A stretch of DNA of 64,000 nucleotides, taken from assembly GCA_034435375.1 (NCBI GenBank), contig DAOTXR010000052.1, forward strand, positions 1-64,000, written 5' to 3'. Under the pieces are notes generated by a model. That model did not search any database and had not been told where the DNA came from. It saw nothing but the letters and a program-made list of their open reading frames with translations. This DNA is from DAOTXR01 sp034435375 (GTDB taxonomy: Bacteria; Chloroflexota; Anaerolineae; Aggregatilineales; UBA3940). Below, piece by piece: positions 8,576 to 16,217 of this stretch (position 1 is its first letter; the number at the start of each line of letters is the position of its first letter). Made by a program: the position numbers and the translations under genes.

Positions 8576-8617
8576 CACCGGCGCTCGCGCGTTCGGGTCG
8601 ATCAGAAAGGATCGTCG

Positions 8618-9376
8618 ATGCAGTTCAACGATTTTCTATCATTTGTGGCCCAGGCGCTGTTGATCATTGCCTTGCCGATTGTGATCGCTGCCGCGGTGCA
8701 GACGTTCAGGGTGCAGACGCAGCGTCTGCGAGATAACATGGGCGAGGAACGTTTCAATGCGCTTAAGAGCATCGTGCAGACGGCAGTGCATCTGGCCGAG
8801 CAGAGTGGCATCGTCGAGCAGCTCACCGGCCCGGAGAAGCGCGAGAAAGCCATCCAGTTTGTCGAGTCATTCCTGGCTCAGCGCGGCATCAAGATCGACG
8901 TTGATCAGATTGCAGACCTGATCGAGTCCGAAGTGCATGCCCAGATCGCCAAACCGACGCCGCCAGAAGATACAGCCGAAGCCCGACAGGCGCTCATCGA
9001 TCGGGCTATTGAGTCGGCGGTTCTGGCTGCCGAGCAGAGTGGTCTGAGTGGCATAATCCAGAACGTCGGTGCGGAGAAAAAGGCCTACGCCATGCAGTTC
9101 GTCCGAGACTACTTGGCTCAGCATGGTATTCAAGTTCCTGACGCCCTGGCCAGCGGCTTGATCGAAGCGCAACTACTGCGCTTCACACTGGCTGCGCGCG
9201 GCCAGCTTCCGCCACAGTTCATGCCATCGGTGTCGCAACCCACACTGGTTCCGCAGCCACGTCCGGGAATGCCACCACAGGTGATGGCTGCACAGCCACC
9301 GCGCATAGCCGCTCAGCCCCCGCCGGCGCGTCCATCGACGCCGCCACAGACCCCGCCTGTTGAGCCTCGCGGCTGA
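8618..9376 (+). CDS. Membrane-anchored protein with duplicated LL-H-holin-like segment
   Basis: A 252-residue protein with one N-terminal transmembrane helix (about 8-30) and two related helical units. The units are about residues 45-107 (AVHLAEQSGIVEQL, then QFVESFLAQRGI) and about 127-188 (AVLAAEQSGLSGII, then QFVRDYLAQHGI). The pattern resembles the LL-H-type phage holin family, in which one such unit follows a single membrane helix. The C-terminal 60 residues are Pro/Gln-rich. No lysin or phage genes are nearby, so it is more likely a cellular membrane-scaffold protein than a lysis holin; that is inference. AAAGGA precedes the ATG at about 8 nt. Confidence 0.65.
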   Translation: MQFNDFLSFVAQALLIIALPIVIAAAVQTFRVQTQRLRDNMGEERFNALKSIVQTAVHLAEQSGIVEQLTGPEKREKAIQFVESFLAQRGIKIDVDQIADLIESEVHAQIAKPTPPEDTAEARQALIDRAIESAVLAAEQSGLSGIIQNVGAEKKAYAMQFVRDYLAQHGIQVPDALASGLIEAQLLRFTLAARGQLPPQFMPSVSQPTLVPQPRPGMPPQVMAAQPPRIAAQPPPARPSTPPQTPPVEPRG

Positions 9377-9464
9377 CCGGTCAGTGGCTAACCCAGGGCG
9401 AGGGTGCGCCATACAACATGGTACAATGAATGCAGGTTCCTGCCGTTTCTGGGAGTAGACTCTT

Positions 9465-9953
9465 ATGGGTGAAAATGCCCGGCAGCCTTCCGCCTTCAAC
9501 CCGGAGACCACCGCTCGGTTCAAGCGTGAGACGTGGTGGCAGATCACCTTTCCCGTACTGGCAGTGACGTTGCTTGCCGTGGCAGCAGTCGTCCTGGTGA
9601 TAGTGCTGGGTGGCCCTGCGGGGGCCTCGCTAATCGCTGACTATGCGCTGATCCTGATTGTGATCCCGATCCTGATCGCAGGATTGGTGGTGCTGGGCGT
9701 AATCGTACTCCTGATCAGTTTCCTGGCGCGGCTGATCGGCAATGTGCCACCCTATACCTTTGTGGCTCAGGACTTCATGCAGCGGGTCTATCGGTGGGTT
9801 GACGATCAAACAAACCGCGTTGCCCGCGTGGCGATCGTGATCCGCAGCACCTTGACTGGCATTACCCTGTACCTCAAACAGCGGGGGTTTATTCCTGACG
9901 CCGAACCGGCGGACGCAGCGCAGCAGGCTGCGCCGAAGTCGCAGACTGACTAG
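9465..9953 (+). CDS. Two-helix membrane protein
   Basis: A 162-residue protein with two long hydrophobic helices (about 27-50 and 58-88). A C-terminal soluble part follows, containing an amphipathic stretch (FMQRVYRWVDDQTNRVARVA) and an Ala-rich tail. No family is recognised. GGGAG lies 9 nt upstream of the ATG, and a TACAAT -10-like element is at 9422-9427. The same-strand neighbours 8618-9376 and 10005-10256 also encode small membrane proteins, suggesting a shared function. Confidence 0.65.
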   Translation: MGENARQPSAFNPETTARFKRETWWQITFPVLAVTLLAVAAVVLVIVLGGPAGASLIADYALILIVIPILIAGLVVLGVIVLLISFLARLIGNVPPYTFVAQDFMQRVYRWVDDQTNRVARVAIVIRSTLTGITLYLKQRGFIPDAEPADAAQQAAPKSQTD

Positions 9954-10004
9954 TCCGCCGGAAGTTTTATCCGGCCTTCGGCATACCTGGAGGGGTGTGG
10001 TCAT

Positions 10005-10256
10005 ATGGATGTGGAGGACCAAAGCAAGGCTATTGTTCCACAACAAGAAAGCAGTTGGCGCTCACGCATCTTGCTGCTGGGCGGTGTGATTGGCGCGGTG
10101 CTGGGGGTGCTTTCGGCCTACTTTTACGTGCGGGCTGCTGAAGAGCGCTATGGCGGCCACCGACCACCGACCACGCCCGACACGGGTGACGCCGTCCGCT
10201 TGGGAGTGTCGCTGCTGTCGATCATCCGCACTATCACCGAATGGGGCAGCCGCTAG
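10005..10256 (+). CDS. Small single-pass membrane protein
   Basis: An 83-residue protein with one transmembrane helix (about 23-45, ILLLGGVIGAVLGVLSAYF) and a short polar tail. GGAGG lies about 11 nt upstream of the ATG. It is 51 nt downstream of another membrane-protein gene. Function unknown; small size and context give moderate confidence that it is expressed. Confidence 0.55.
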   Translation: MDVEDQSKAIVPQQESSWRSRILLLGGVIGAVLGVLSAYFYVRAAEERYGGHRPPTTPDTGDAVRLGVSLLSIIRTITEWGSR

Positions 10257-10342
10257 GCTTCGTCCGGCGCTCATCTGGCAAATGTCAAATCACATGCCGA
10301 GGCGCACACGTGCGTTGGGGTAATGTATGCTACTCCTTTTCT

Positions 10343-10372
10343 TTGCCACCCCATCGTCTAGCTGGCTACAAT
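10343..10372 (+). promoter_or_regulatory. Promoter of the glycosidase gene
   Basis: TTGCCA at 10343-10348, an 18-bp spacer and TACAAT at 10367-10372. Seven bases lead to the ATG at 10380, again a leaderless arrangement. Confidence 0.6.
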
Positions 10373-10379
10373 CTGGTAT

Positions 10380-11564
10380 ATGGACAGATTCCCTGCGCTG
10401 CGTCGATTGGCCCGCACAGTCGGTCCCTGGCTGTTGCGGGCTGCGCTGCTGATCGCTGCCCTCCAGTCGTTTAACCCACGGTCTCCTCATGTTGTGGTCG
10501 GCCCGCCGCAGACGGTCGAGACGCAACACCCGATTCTGTGTGTTCACACCCGGCTGACAGACGAGGTCGAGGAGTGGAAGATCCAGCGCACACTCCAGAT
10601 GGTGCGCGAGATGGGGGCGACGACCATTGTGGAGTTTTTTCCCTGGGCCTACATTGAAAACAAGCCGGGGCAATATAGTTGGGATCACTTTGACATCATC
10701 GTCAAGCATGCCCGCGCTCAGGGTCTCACCATTATTGCCCGGCTTGGGATGGTGCCGTCGTGGGCGCAACCTGATCCAGATGATGTAGACTTTGAGGTCA
10801 CGCTGAACTACATCGAGCCACAGCACTTTGCTGACTTCGCCCGCTTCGTTGAATCCTTTACGCGCCACTACAAAGATGACATCGCATACGTCATCATTTG
10901 GAACGAACCAAACCTGGCCTTTGAGTGGGGGTATCAGCCGGTAAATCCCGAATGGTACATTGAGATGCTGCGTTTGGCGACCCCAGCGGCCAAGCGTGGC
11001 AATCCAGATGTGACCGTGCTGGCCGGCGCTCTGGCTCCCACCTTAGAGCCAGTGGGCAGCCCGCATGGGTTGAACGAGATCGACTACCTGACAGCACTGT
11101 ATGAGGCTGGCTTTCAGGGGACATTTGACGCGCTGGCTGTACACGCCTACGGGTTTAGATTCCCGCCCGAAGAGCCGCCTGCCCCGGATGTGTTGAACTA
11201 CCGACGGTTAGAGTTGCTGCGTGCGATCATGACAGCCTACGGCGATGATGATACGCCGATCTTTGTCACCGAGACGGGGTGGAACGATCACCCACGCTGG
11301 ACGAAAGCTGTACGGCCTGCCCAACGGATTGCCTACACCATCGGAGGGTTAGAGTACGCCGAGGAGCGCTGGCCTTACGTGCAGGCTGTCTGTGTGTGGA
11401 ATCTGCGCTATCCCAGGCCGACAGGCAGCTACCCGGACTACTTCACGCTGGTGGCGGATGACTTCACGCCCAAGCCGATCTACACGGAGATACAGGCATG
11501 GGCGCGGGGGTGGAAGCTCTCTGGGCTGCGGTTGGATTCCTGGACAGATTTACGCCGGAATTAG
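10380..11564 (+). CDS. Membrane-anchored clan GH-A glycoside hydrolase
   Basis: The 394-residue protein has an N-terminal membrane anchor or signal (about 14-30) and then a TIM-barrel glycosidase of the GH5/GH39-like clan A. The two catalytic acids are readable: the acid/base Glu176 in IIWNEPNLA and the nucleophile Glu298 in FVTETGWN. Other clan features are FFPWAYIENKPGQYSWD and ALAVHAYGF. It should hydrolyse beta-linked sugars outside the cell with retention of configuration; the substrate cannot be predicted. The start follows a -10 element by 7 nt with no Shine-Dalgarno sequence. Confidence 0.85.
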   Translation: MDRFPALRRLARTVGPWLLRAALLIAALQSFNPRSPHVVVGPPQTVETQHPILCVHTRLTDEVEEWKIQRTLQMVREMGATTIVEFFPWAYIENKPGQYSWDHFDIIVKHARAQGLTIIARLGMVPSWAQPDPDDVDFEVTLNYIEPQHFADFARFVESFTRHYKDDIAYVIIWNEPNLAFEWGYQPVNPEWYIEMLRLATPAAKRGNPDVTVLAGALAPTLEPVGSPHGLNEIDYLTALYEAGFQGTFDALAVHAYGFRFPPEEPPAPDVLNYRRLELLRAIMTAYGDDDTPIFVTETGWNDHPRWTKAVRPAQRIAYTIGGLEYAEERWPYVQAVCVWNLRYPRPTGSYPDYFTLVADDFTPKPIYTEIQAWARGWKLSGLRLDSWTDLRRN

Positions 11565-11876
11565 TAGAGATCGGGCAGTCTGGGCACATTCTACCTGTCG
11601 TTGTTCTGCTCTACGCGACCGTCTAACCTGTTCTCGCTGCCCTCATTCTTCGTCCGTGACTGGATGCAACTTGACTCGTTTTGGCATTTGCCCTCCGGCT
11701 CCTATTTCGGTACAGGAACCATATGATGAGGTGCCTACTCGTTTTGTAGAACTGACCGAACCGGTTGATTCTGCTTATCGTATCACCACAGAGTTTCTTG
11801 CTTTGGACACAAACTTTGTATGATCTTCCCTGCCTGTTCAGTCTTTGGCCCCCGATGTTGAACACTCCCTGAAAGG
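11565..11876. other. Gene-free stretch
   Basis: About 310 bp with only short open frames, none with family resemblance or a ribosome-binding site. It ends in the promoter of the FtsK-like gene. No hairpin terminator or RNA signature was recognised. Confidence 0.5.
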
Positions 11877-11906
11877 TTGACAGGGATACTGGCGACTGTT
11901 TATACT
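11877..11906 (+). promoter_or_regulatory. Near-consensus promoter of the FtsK-like gene
   Basis: TTGACA at 11877-11882, an 18-bp spacer and TATACT at 11901-11906. Transcription should start near 11913, about 36 nt before the ATG at 11949. Confidence 0.75.
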
Positions 11907-11948
11907 GCCTGTGACGACTGCTGGTTCGCTGGGCAGGGATATAGCGAA

Positions 11949-13073
11949 ATGGAAGAGATCTCGCGGGAGTGGTTGCAACATCAAGCTGATCAGATCGAGG
12001 CGCTGCTGGCTGCCCATCGACTTGAGGGGCTGGTGGTGGGTGTACAGGTGTCCCCACGCTGGGTTCGCTTTGTGATGCAGTTGGGACTGGGTACCAAGAT
12101 CAACAGCATCCAAAATCTCTCCGAAGAGCTGGCGCTGGCATTGAACGCCCCAGGGGTGCGCATTACCCGTAGCTCTGGATCGCTGGCCCTTGAAGTGCCC
12201 TTGCCAAGCCCTCAACCGATCCACCTATTGTCCCTGCTCCAGGACGTGCCTATGCTGCCGCCGGTGACGGCAGTCCTGGGCCTCAGCGCCGAGGGTGAAC
12301 CGTATCTTTTACCGCTGGTATCCCCTGAAGTCACCCATGTGCTGATCGCCGGGGCGACCGGCTGTGGCAAGACAGAACTGCTGCGTAGCCTGATTCTCTC
12401 ACTAGCGCTCTACAACCGGCAGGCGCACCTCCAGGTGGTGCTGATCGACCCGAAGCGACGCGGGTTTGCGCCCCTAGCGGACCTCCCGCACCTGCTGGCT
12501 CCGGTGGCCAACACACCTGAAGATGCGCAGAAGTTACTAGAGTATGTCGTTGCCGAGATGGAGCGCCGGGACCGCGAGGATGCGCCCCCGGTGCCACGCA
12601 TCGTCGTAGCGATTGACGAAGTCGGTGACCTGCTGGCCGTAGCCGATAAAGAGGTTGAGCGGCTGCTGATACGTCTTGCCCAGCGTGGGCGTGAATCAGG
12701 GCTTCATGTGTTGGTCAGCACCCAACGACCCTCGGCAGAGGCTGTGCCTGGTGCGCTGAAAGCCAACCTGCCTGCGCGGCTGGTCGGCAGGGTAGCCAGC
12801 GGCCAGGAAGCCATTACGGCAGCAGGTATTCCGGGCACCAATGCCGAATTGTTAATTGGCAGCGGCGACTTTGTGGCGGTGATTGGCTCACAGATCACGC
12901 GCTTTCAGGCTGCCTACAGCGGTGCGCTGGACATCCGGCGAATCATCGACCACCTGAGAGAGACAGCCCCGCAGGTGAGCTACTCTGGTCAGATGCCACC
13001 CCTTGGCCCGGACGAGGACTCCTATGCACGCTATGACGAGTTTACCGATGTGGACTGGCCTCGCAGTGGATAG
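11949..13073 (+). CDS. FtsK/SpoIIIE-type ATPase, motor domain only
   Basis: A 374-residue protein containing the RecA-like motor of FtsK/SpoIIIE DNA translocases. Walker A is GATGCGKTELLR at about 135-146, the VLIDPKRRGFAPL segment follows, and Walker B is IVVAIDEVGDLL at about 217-228. The family's STQRPSAEAVPG stretch is also present. The N-terminus carries a short alpha-like domain. It lacks both the four-helix membrane domain and the C-terminal winged-helix gamma domain that reads KOPS sites, so it is about half the size of FtsK. It is probably a soluble DNA or substrate pump rather than the division translocase. The ATG at 11949 fits the domain start and the promoter spacing. Confidence 0.85.
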   Translation: MEEISREWLQHQADQIEALLAAHRLEGLVVGVQVSPRWVRFVMQLGLGTKINSIQNLSEELALALNAPGVRITRSSGSLALEVPLPSPQPIHLLSLLQDVPMLPPVTAVLGLSAEGEPYLLPLVSPEVTHVLIAGATGCGKTELLRSLILSLALYNRQAHLQVVLIDPKRRGFAPLADLPHLLAPVANTPEDAQKLLEYVVAEMERRDREDAPPVPRIVVAIDEVGDLLAVADKEVERLLIRLAQRGRESGLHVLVSTQRPSAEAVPGALKANLPARLVGRVASGQEAITAAGIPGTNAELLIGSGDFVAVIGSQITRFQAAYSGALDIRRIIDHLRETAPQVSYSGQMPPLGPDEDSYARYDEFTDVDWPRSG

Positions 13074-13103
13074 TGCACAGACCATCTTTCTCAAGGTGCT
13101 GCA

Positions 13104-13478
13104 ATGAACAGACGTATACTAATACCGCTAGGCGTGGTCGCTTTTGCTGCCGTGCTGGCAGTGGTTGTCGGCAACCGATTGACGACTGTGGGAGCGTTGG
13201 CCGTGGCCCTGGGTGTGGCTGTAGGTGTGCTGATCGGAGCGCCAGTGGGTGCAGCAGTTGCCCTGATTGCCGTGCGGGGATCCATTGGCGCACTGGCCGG
13301 GCCACAACCGGCAGGCACCACCAGCATTGTGCTGCCCACCGAGGAAGCCGAGAAGCTGATCAAGATGCTGCGCAGCCGCCAGCAGGCCTCTCCTGACGCC
13401 TTCCCGCTGGTTGTGGACCGCGAGCGGCAGTTCACTGCAGTGGGGGGAGCCGCCATTGAGCAGGACGACGATCAGTAG
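13104..13478 (+). CDS. Small membrane protein following the FtsK-like gene
   Basis: A 124-residue protein with two hydrophobic helices (about 5-24 and 28-60). A soluble tail contains a LPTEEAEKLIKMLRSRQ helix and ends in acidic residues. It begins 30 nt after the FtsK-like gene and overlaps the next gene by 23 bp, so it is probably in the same transcript. It might anchor the soluble motor to the membrane; this is inferred only from position. No family recognised. Confidence 0.6.
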   Translation: MNRRILIPLGVVAFAAVLAVVVGNRLTTVGALAVALGVAVGVLIGAPVGAAVALIAVRGSIGALAGPQPAGTTSIVLPTEEAEKLIKMLRSRQQASPDAFPLVVDRERQFTAVGGAAIEQDDDQ

Positions 13479-14295
13479 GGGGCCATACGACATAGTCCTC
13501 TGCGGCTGGTACAACCGGCTCTGGCGGGGCGGCCTGGCTGTGCTGGCTCTGCTGGTCAGTGCAGGGGTCCTCGTTGCCTGTGGTCGATCCGAAGATCAGT
13601 CCTGGGAGCAGGTGCAGCAAACCGGCACCCTGCGCGTAGGGATGGATGCCACCTACCCCCCCTTTGAATATGTCGATGAGAACAATCAGATCGTTGGCTT
13701 TGATGTGGACTTTGCCCTTGAGATTGGACGGCGGCTGGGCCTGGAACTGACCTTTGTGAATATTCCCTATGACTCGCTGTACGATTCGCTAAGCACACGC
13801 CGGGTTGAGGTGCTGATCTCTGCGCTGGTCGCCTCACCGGAACTTGAGGGCAAAGCTGATTTCACTGTGCCATACTTCAATGCTGGTGAGCACCTGGTGG
13901 TCCCATTTGGGTCGGACATCCGGGCAATGGATGACCTGGATGGTCTGTCGCTGGCTGTTGAGTATGGGTCAGGAGGAGATGTGGAGGCGCGCCGCTGGCA
14001 GCGGCGGCTGGCTGCTCTTGACGTGGTCCGCTACCCTGATCCAGATAGCGCATTGCTGGCCGTGGTGAACGGCGAGACCGATGCCGCGCTGGTCGACGGC
14101 ATCGCAGCACGACTCGGGGTAGGACAACACGCCGATCTGTCCATTGCCACGCACGTAGACGATGTCCTGTTTGCAGTGGCTGTCGGTGAAGATAGCGCAA
14201 TCCTGCTGACCCGCCTGAACGGTGTGATCGACGAGATGATGCGCGATGGCACAGTTGGAGCACTGATTGAGAAGTGGTTCGGACCACAACGCTAA
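13456..14295 (+). CDS. Amino-acid-type ABC solute-binding lipoprotein
   Basis: The protein belongs to the family 3 solute-binding proteins (SBP_bac_3). A lipoprotein signal ends at VLVAC (Cys42). GTLRVGMDATYPPFEYVDE, GFDVDFALEIGRRLG and the ADFTVPYF segment are standard for receptors of polar amino acids. It would capture a ligand outside the membrane for an ABC importer, but no permease or ATPase gene is adjacent. The start is taken as TTG 13456, with GGGGGAG at 13443-13449 spaced 6 nt; no ATG or GTG exists in a suitable place before the signal. This start overlaps the preceding gene by 23 bp. Length 279 residues, normal for the family. Confidence 0.85.
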   Translation: MSRTTISRGPYDIVLCGWYNRLWRGGLAVLALLVSAGVLVACGRSEDQSWEQVQQTGTLRVGMDATYPPFEYVDENNQIVGFDVDFALEIGRRLGLELTFVNIPYDSLYDSLSTRRVEVLISALVASPELEGKADFTVPYFNAGEHLVVPFGSDIRAMDDLDGLSLAVEYGSGGDVEARRWQRRLAALDVVRYPDPDSALLAVVNGETDAALVDGIAARLGVGQHADLSIATHVDDVLFAVAVGEDSAILLTRLNGVIDEMMRDGTVGALIEKWFGPQR

Positions 14296-14405
14296 TCGTA
14301 TTTTCTCCATCTCCAAATCTGGACTATTCGAGTAAGTCATATCTAGATATCTGTTCCATTCCTGTTGTATTGGCGTGAGAAAGCTGGGTGGGGAGAGGCG
14401 ATACG

Positions 14406-15137
14406 ATGCCGAAAGCCTTGGTCTGGGGGAATTATCCAGAGGGTCGTCTGGCCGCGTTCCAGAGGAATCAGGGCCGGACAAACAATTGTGGAGAGTTTGC
14501 GGTTGCGGCGGCGCTGGGCTTGCTGCGAGGTGCTCCGCTAGATGACTACGCCGAGGTGGTAGATGTTGCCAACCGGTGGACAGTGTTGCACTCTGTTATT
14601 GCGGGCGGTCTTTATGGGCTGACGCTGGGGCGCTCCTTTCGACTGTGGCCTGGCGGTCCTACCACTCCCCGCCAACAGGCCAGTCTGGCCCGGTATGTGG
14701 GGCGGCGACACGGTCTGAGGGTTAGGGCCAGGGAGCAACGAGGCGAGTCAGCAGCCGAACTGCTCCATCTCTTACAGCAGCCGGACACTGCCGTACTGGT
14801 GACCATTGGCTGGGACACTACATTTCGACCCAAGCTCACTTATCCTGACAACAAGGCCAGGCAGCTCACATTGAGTGACATTGTTGGGGACATCGACAGC
14901 CCCTTTGAGGCTCATGTGATGGTTTTGGCGGCTTACGATCCCAATCGCGTCATCTCGCAGGGAGATGAGCTACCTCAGGCTGCATGGGGTTTCATTAACT
15001 CGTGGGTCGACGCGGAGGATGCCCACGGCAGACTGTTCTGGATGGCGGAAGCAGATTTTCTGAAGACCTGGCGATTCAGGATTCCTCTGACGCCAAACAA
15101 CTTGGTGGTTGTGACCAGACATGCCAAGCCGACGTAA
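14406..15137 (+). CDS. Papain-like cysteine peptidase-fold protein, no signal peptide
   Basis: A 243-residue protein with an apparent papain-fold catalytic triad. Cys28 is in RTNNCGEFAVAAAL, at the start of a helix. His170 is in SPFEAHVMVLAAYD, and Asn198 is in WGFINSWVDA. This order and spacing match C1/C39-type peptidases. There is no signal peptide or pro-region, so it is probably cytoplasmic, unlike most C39-like relatives that act at the membrane. The ATG at 14406 is preferred to GTG 14388 because GGGGAGAGG at 14390-14398 lies 7 nt upstream. Peptide substrate and biological role are unknown; a transglutaminase-like or deamidase activity is an alternative. Confidence 0.65.
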   Translation: MPKALVWGNYPEGRLAAFQRNQGRTNNCGEFAVAAALGLLRGAPLDDYAEVVDVANRWTVLHSVIAGGLYGLTLGRSFRLWPGGPTTPRQQASLARYVGRRHGLRVRAREQRGESAAELLHLLQQPDTAVLVTIGWDTTFRPKLTYPDNKARQLTLSDIVGDIDSPFEAHVMVLAAYDPNRVISQGDELPQAAWGFINSWVDAEDAHGRLFWMAEADFLKTWRFRIPLTPNNLVVVTRHAKPT

Positions 15138-15175
15138 TCTTCTGCATCAACGCTCCTGAGGGAGCCTCTCGAAAG

Positions 15176-16213
15176 TCAATTGAGTATGAACTCCACCCAG
15201 GCCGTCTTCCCGGCTTCGACATATACTTGCGTGCGGTAAACCCTGCCCGTGGCTGAGCTAGTTACGACTTCATACCAGCCTTCAGGCAGATCGCCATAGG
15301 TGAAATTTTCCTGGATGTCCTCGTCGGGGACATTCTCGTCCCCGGCGTAGGTCCAGGTGTAGCGAGTCATGTCGTCACCCCGCAGGGTGATCGATACCTC
15401 ACGCAGCATGGCCCCGCTGGCATCGATGATGCGTCCGGCCAGCGTCCCATAGCCGTAGTACGGCCTAATCCACAGATCAGGGTTGCGGGTGCTGGTGAAA
15501 TAACTCAGAGGATCTCCAATGCGCACCTCGAAGTGAAGGTGCGAACCGCCGTTAGCTACACCAGTTCCTCCTACTGCGCCGATCACCTCTCCCGCCGAGA
15601 CATTCTGCCCAGCGGTGACGCCCACTTCGGAAAGGTGTGCGTACAGAACATAGATTGGGCGTTCGTGGAAAGTGTAGTTGGTAAGCTGCAAGACGATCAG
15701 ATTCCCGTAGAAGTTAGGCTGTGGGCCATACAGCGTCTCGGCGTCGGTGCCTGCATAGGCCACCACAGCATTGGCGGCAGCCACAACGGGCACTCCCACC
15801 GGGTTCGGAATGTCAATGGCCGTGTGAGGACGCAGCTTGCCACCTGCGGTCATGCCATAGGCGTAAGTCCGATCGGCGTAGTCGCGGTAGCCCTCAGGGA
15901 TGGGCCGCAATAGCCAGTAGTGATCGCTGGACAACGCCGACGAACTCTGAGCTGGAGTCAGAGTGGTGGTAGTGGTAGGTGAGGGCGTCTCGGTGGAGGG
16001 CTGGGGCGGCGTCGGAGGCGCTGGAGTGGATGTTGCTGTGTGCGTTAGGGGCATCGTCACAGTCGGGCTTGCGACAGAGGGAATCGCCGCAGGTGCGGAC
16101 GTAAAAGCGGGTGTCTTCGTAGGCGTGGGAAGGTAGGCTGACTGCGGCATACATCCTACAGCAGTCAGCCCCACAGAAATCATCATGGCGGTCAGGACGA
16201 TCCGACGGTGCAT
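15176..16213 (-). CDS. M23 peptidase-domain lipoprotein
   Basis: A 345-residue exported lipoprotein. The signal ends at AVGC (Cys21) and is followed by a Thr/Pro-rich tether to about residue 90. The M23 (LytM-like) domain shows HTAIDIPNPVG and the HLHFEVRIG motif, which provide zinc ligands in active members. A carboxypeptidase-regulatory-like beta-sandwich follows (GRIIDASGAMLREVSITLRG). M23 enzymes cut peptidoglycan cross-bridges. Its start lies 4 nt after the stop of the FtcD-type gene, so the two are co-transcribed though functionally unrelated. Confidence 0.82.
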   Translation of the reverse strand: MHRRIVLTAMMISVGLTAVGCMPQSAYLPTPTKTPAFTSAPAAIPSVASPTVTMPLTHTATSTPAPPTPPQPSTETPSPTTTTTLTPAQSSSALSSDHYWLLRPIPEGYRDYADRTYAYGMTAGGKLRPHTAIDIPNPVGVPVVAAANAVVAYAGTDAETLYGPQPNFYGNLIVLQLTNYTFHERPIYVLYAHLSEVGVTAGQNVSAGEVIGAVGGTGVANGGSHLHFEVRIGDPLSYFTSTRNPDLWIRPYYGYGTLAGRIIDASGAMLREVSITLRGDDMTRYTWTYAGDENVPDEDIQENFTYGDLPEGWYEVVTSSATGRVYRTQVYVEAGKTAWVEFILN

Positions 16214-16217
16214 CGTC

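Noticed and set aside
8618..9376. Prophage lysis cassette
   Set aside because: Only a distant holin-like pattern is present; no endolysin, tail or packaging genes are nearby.
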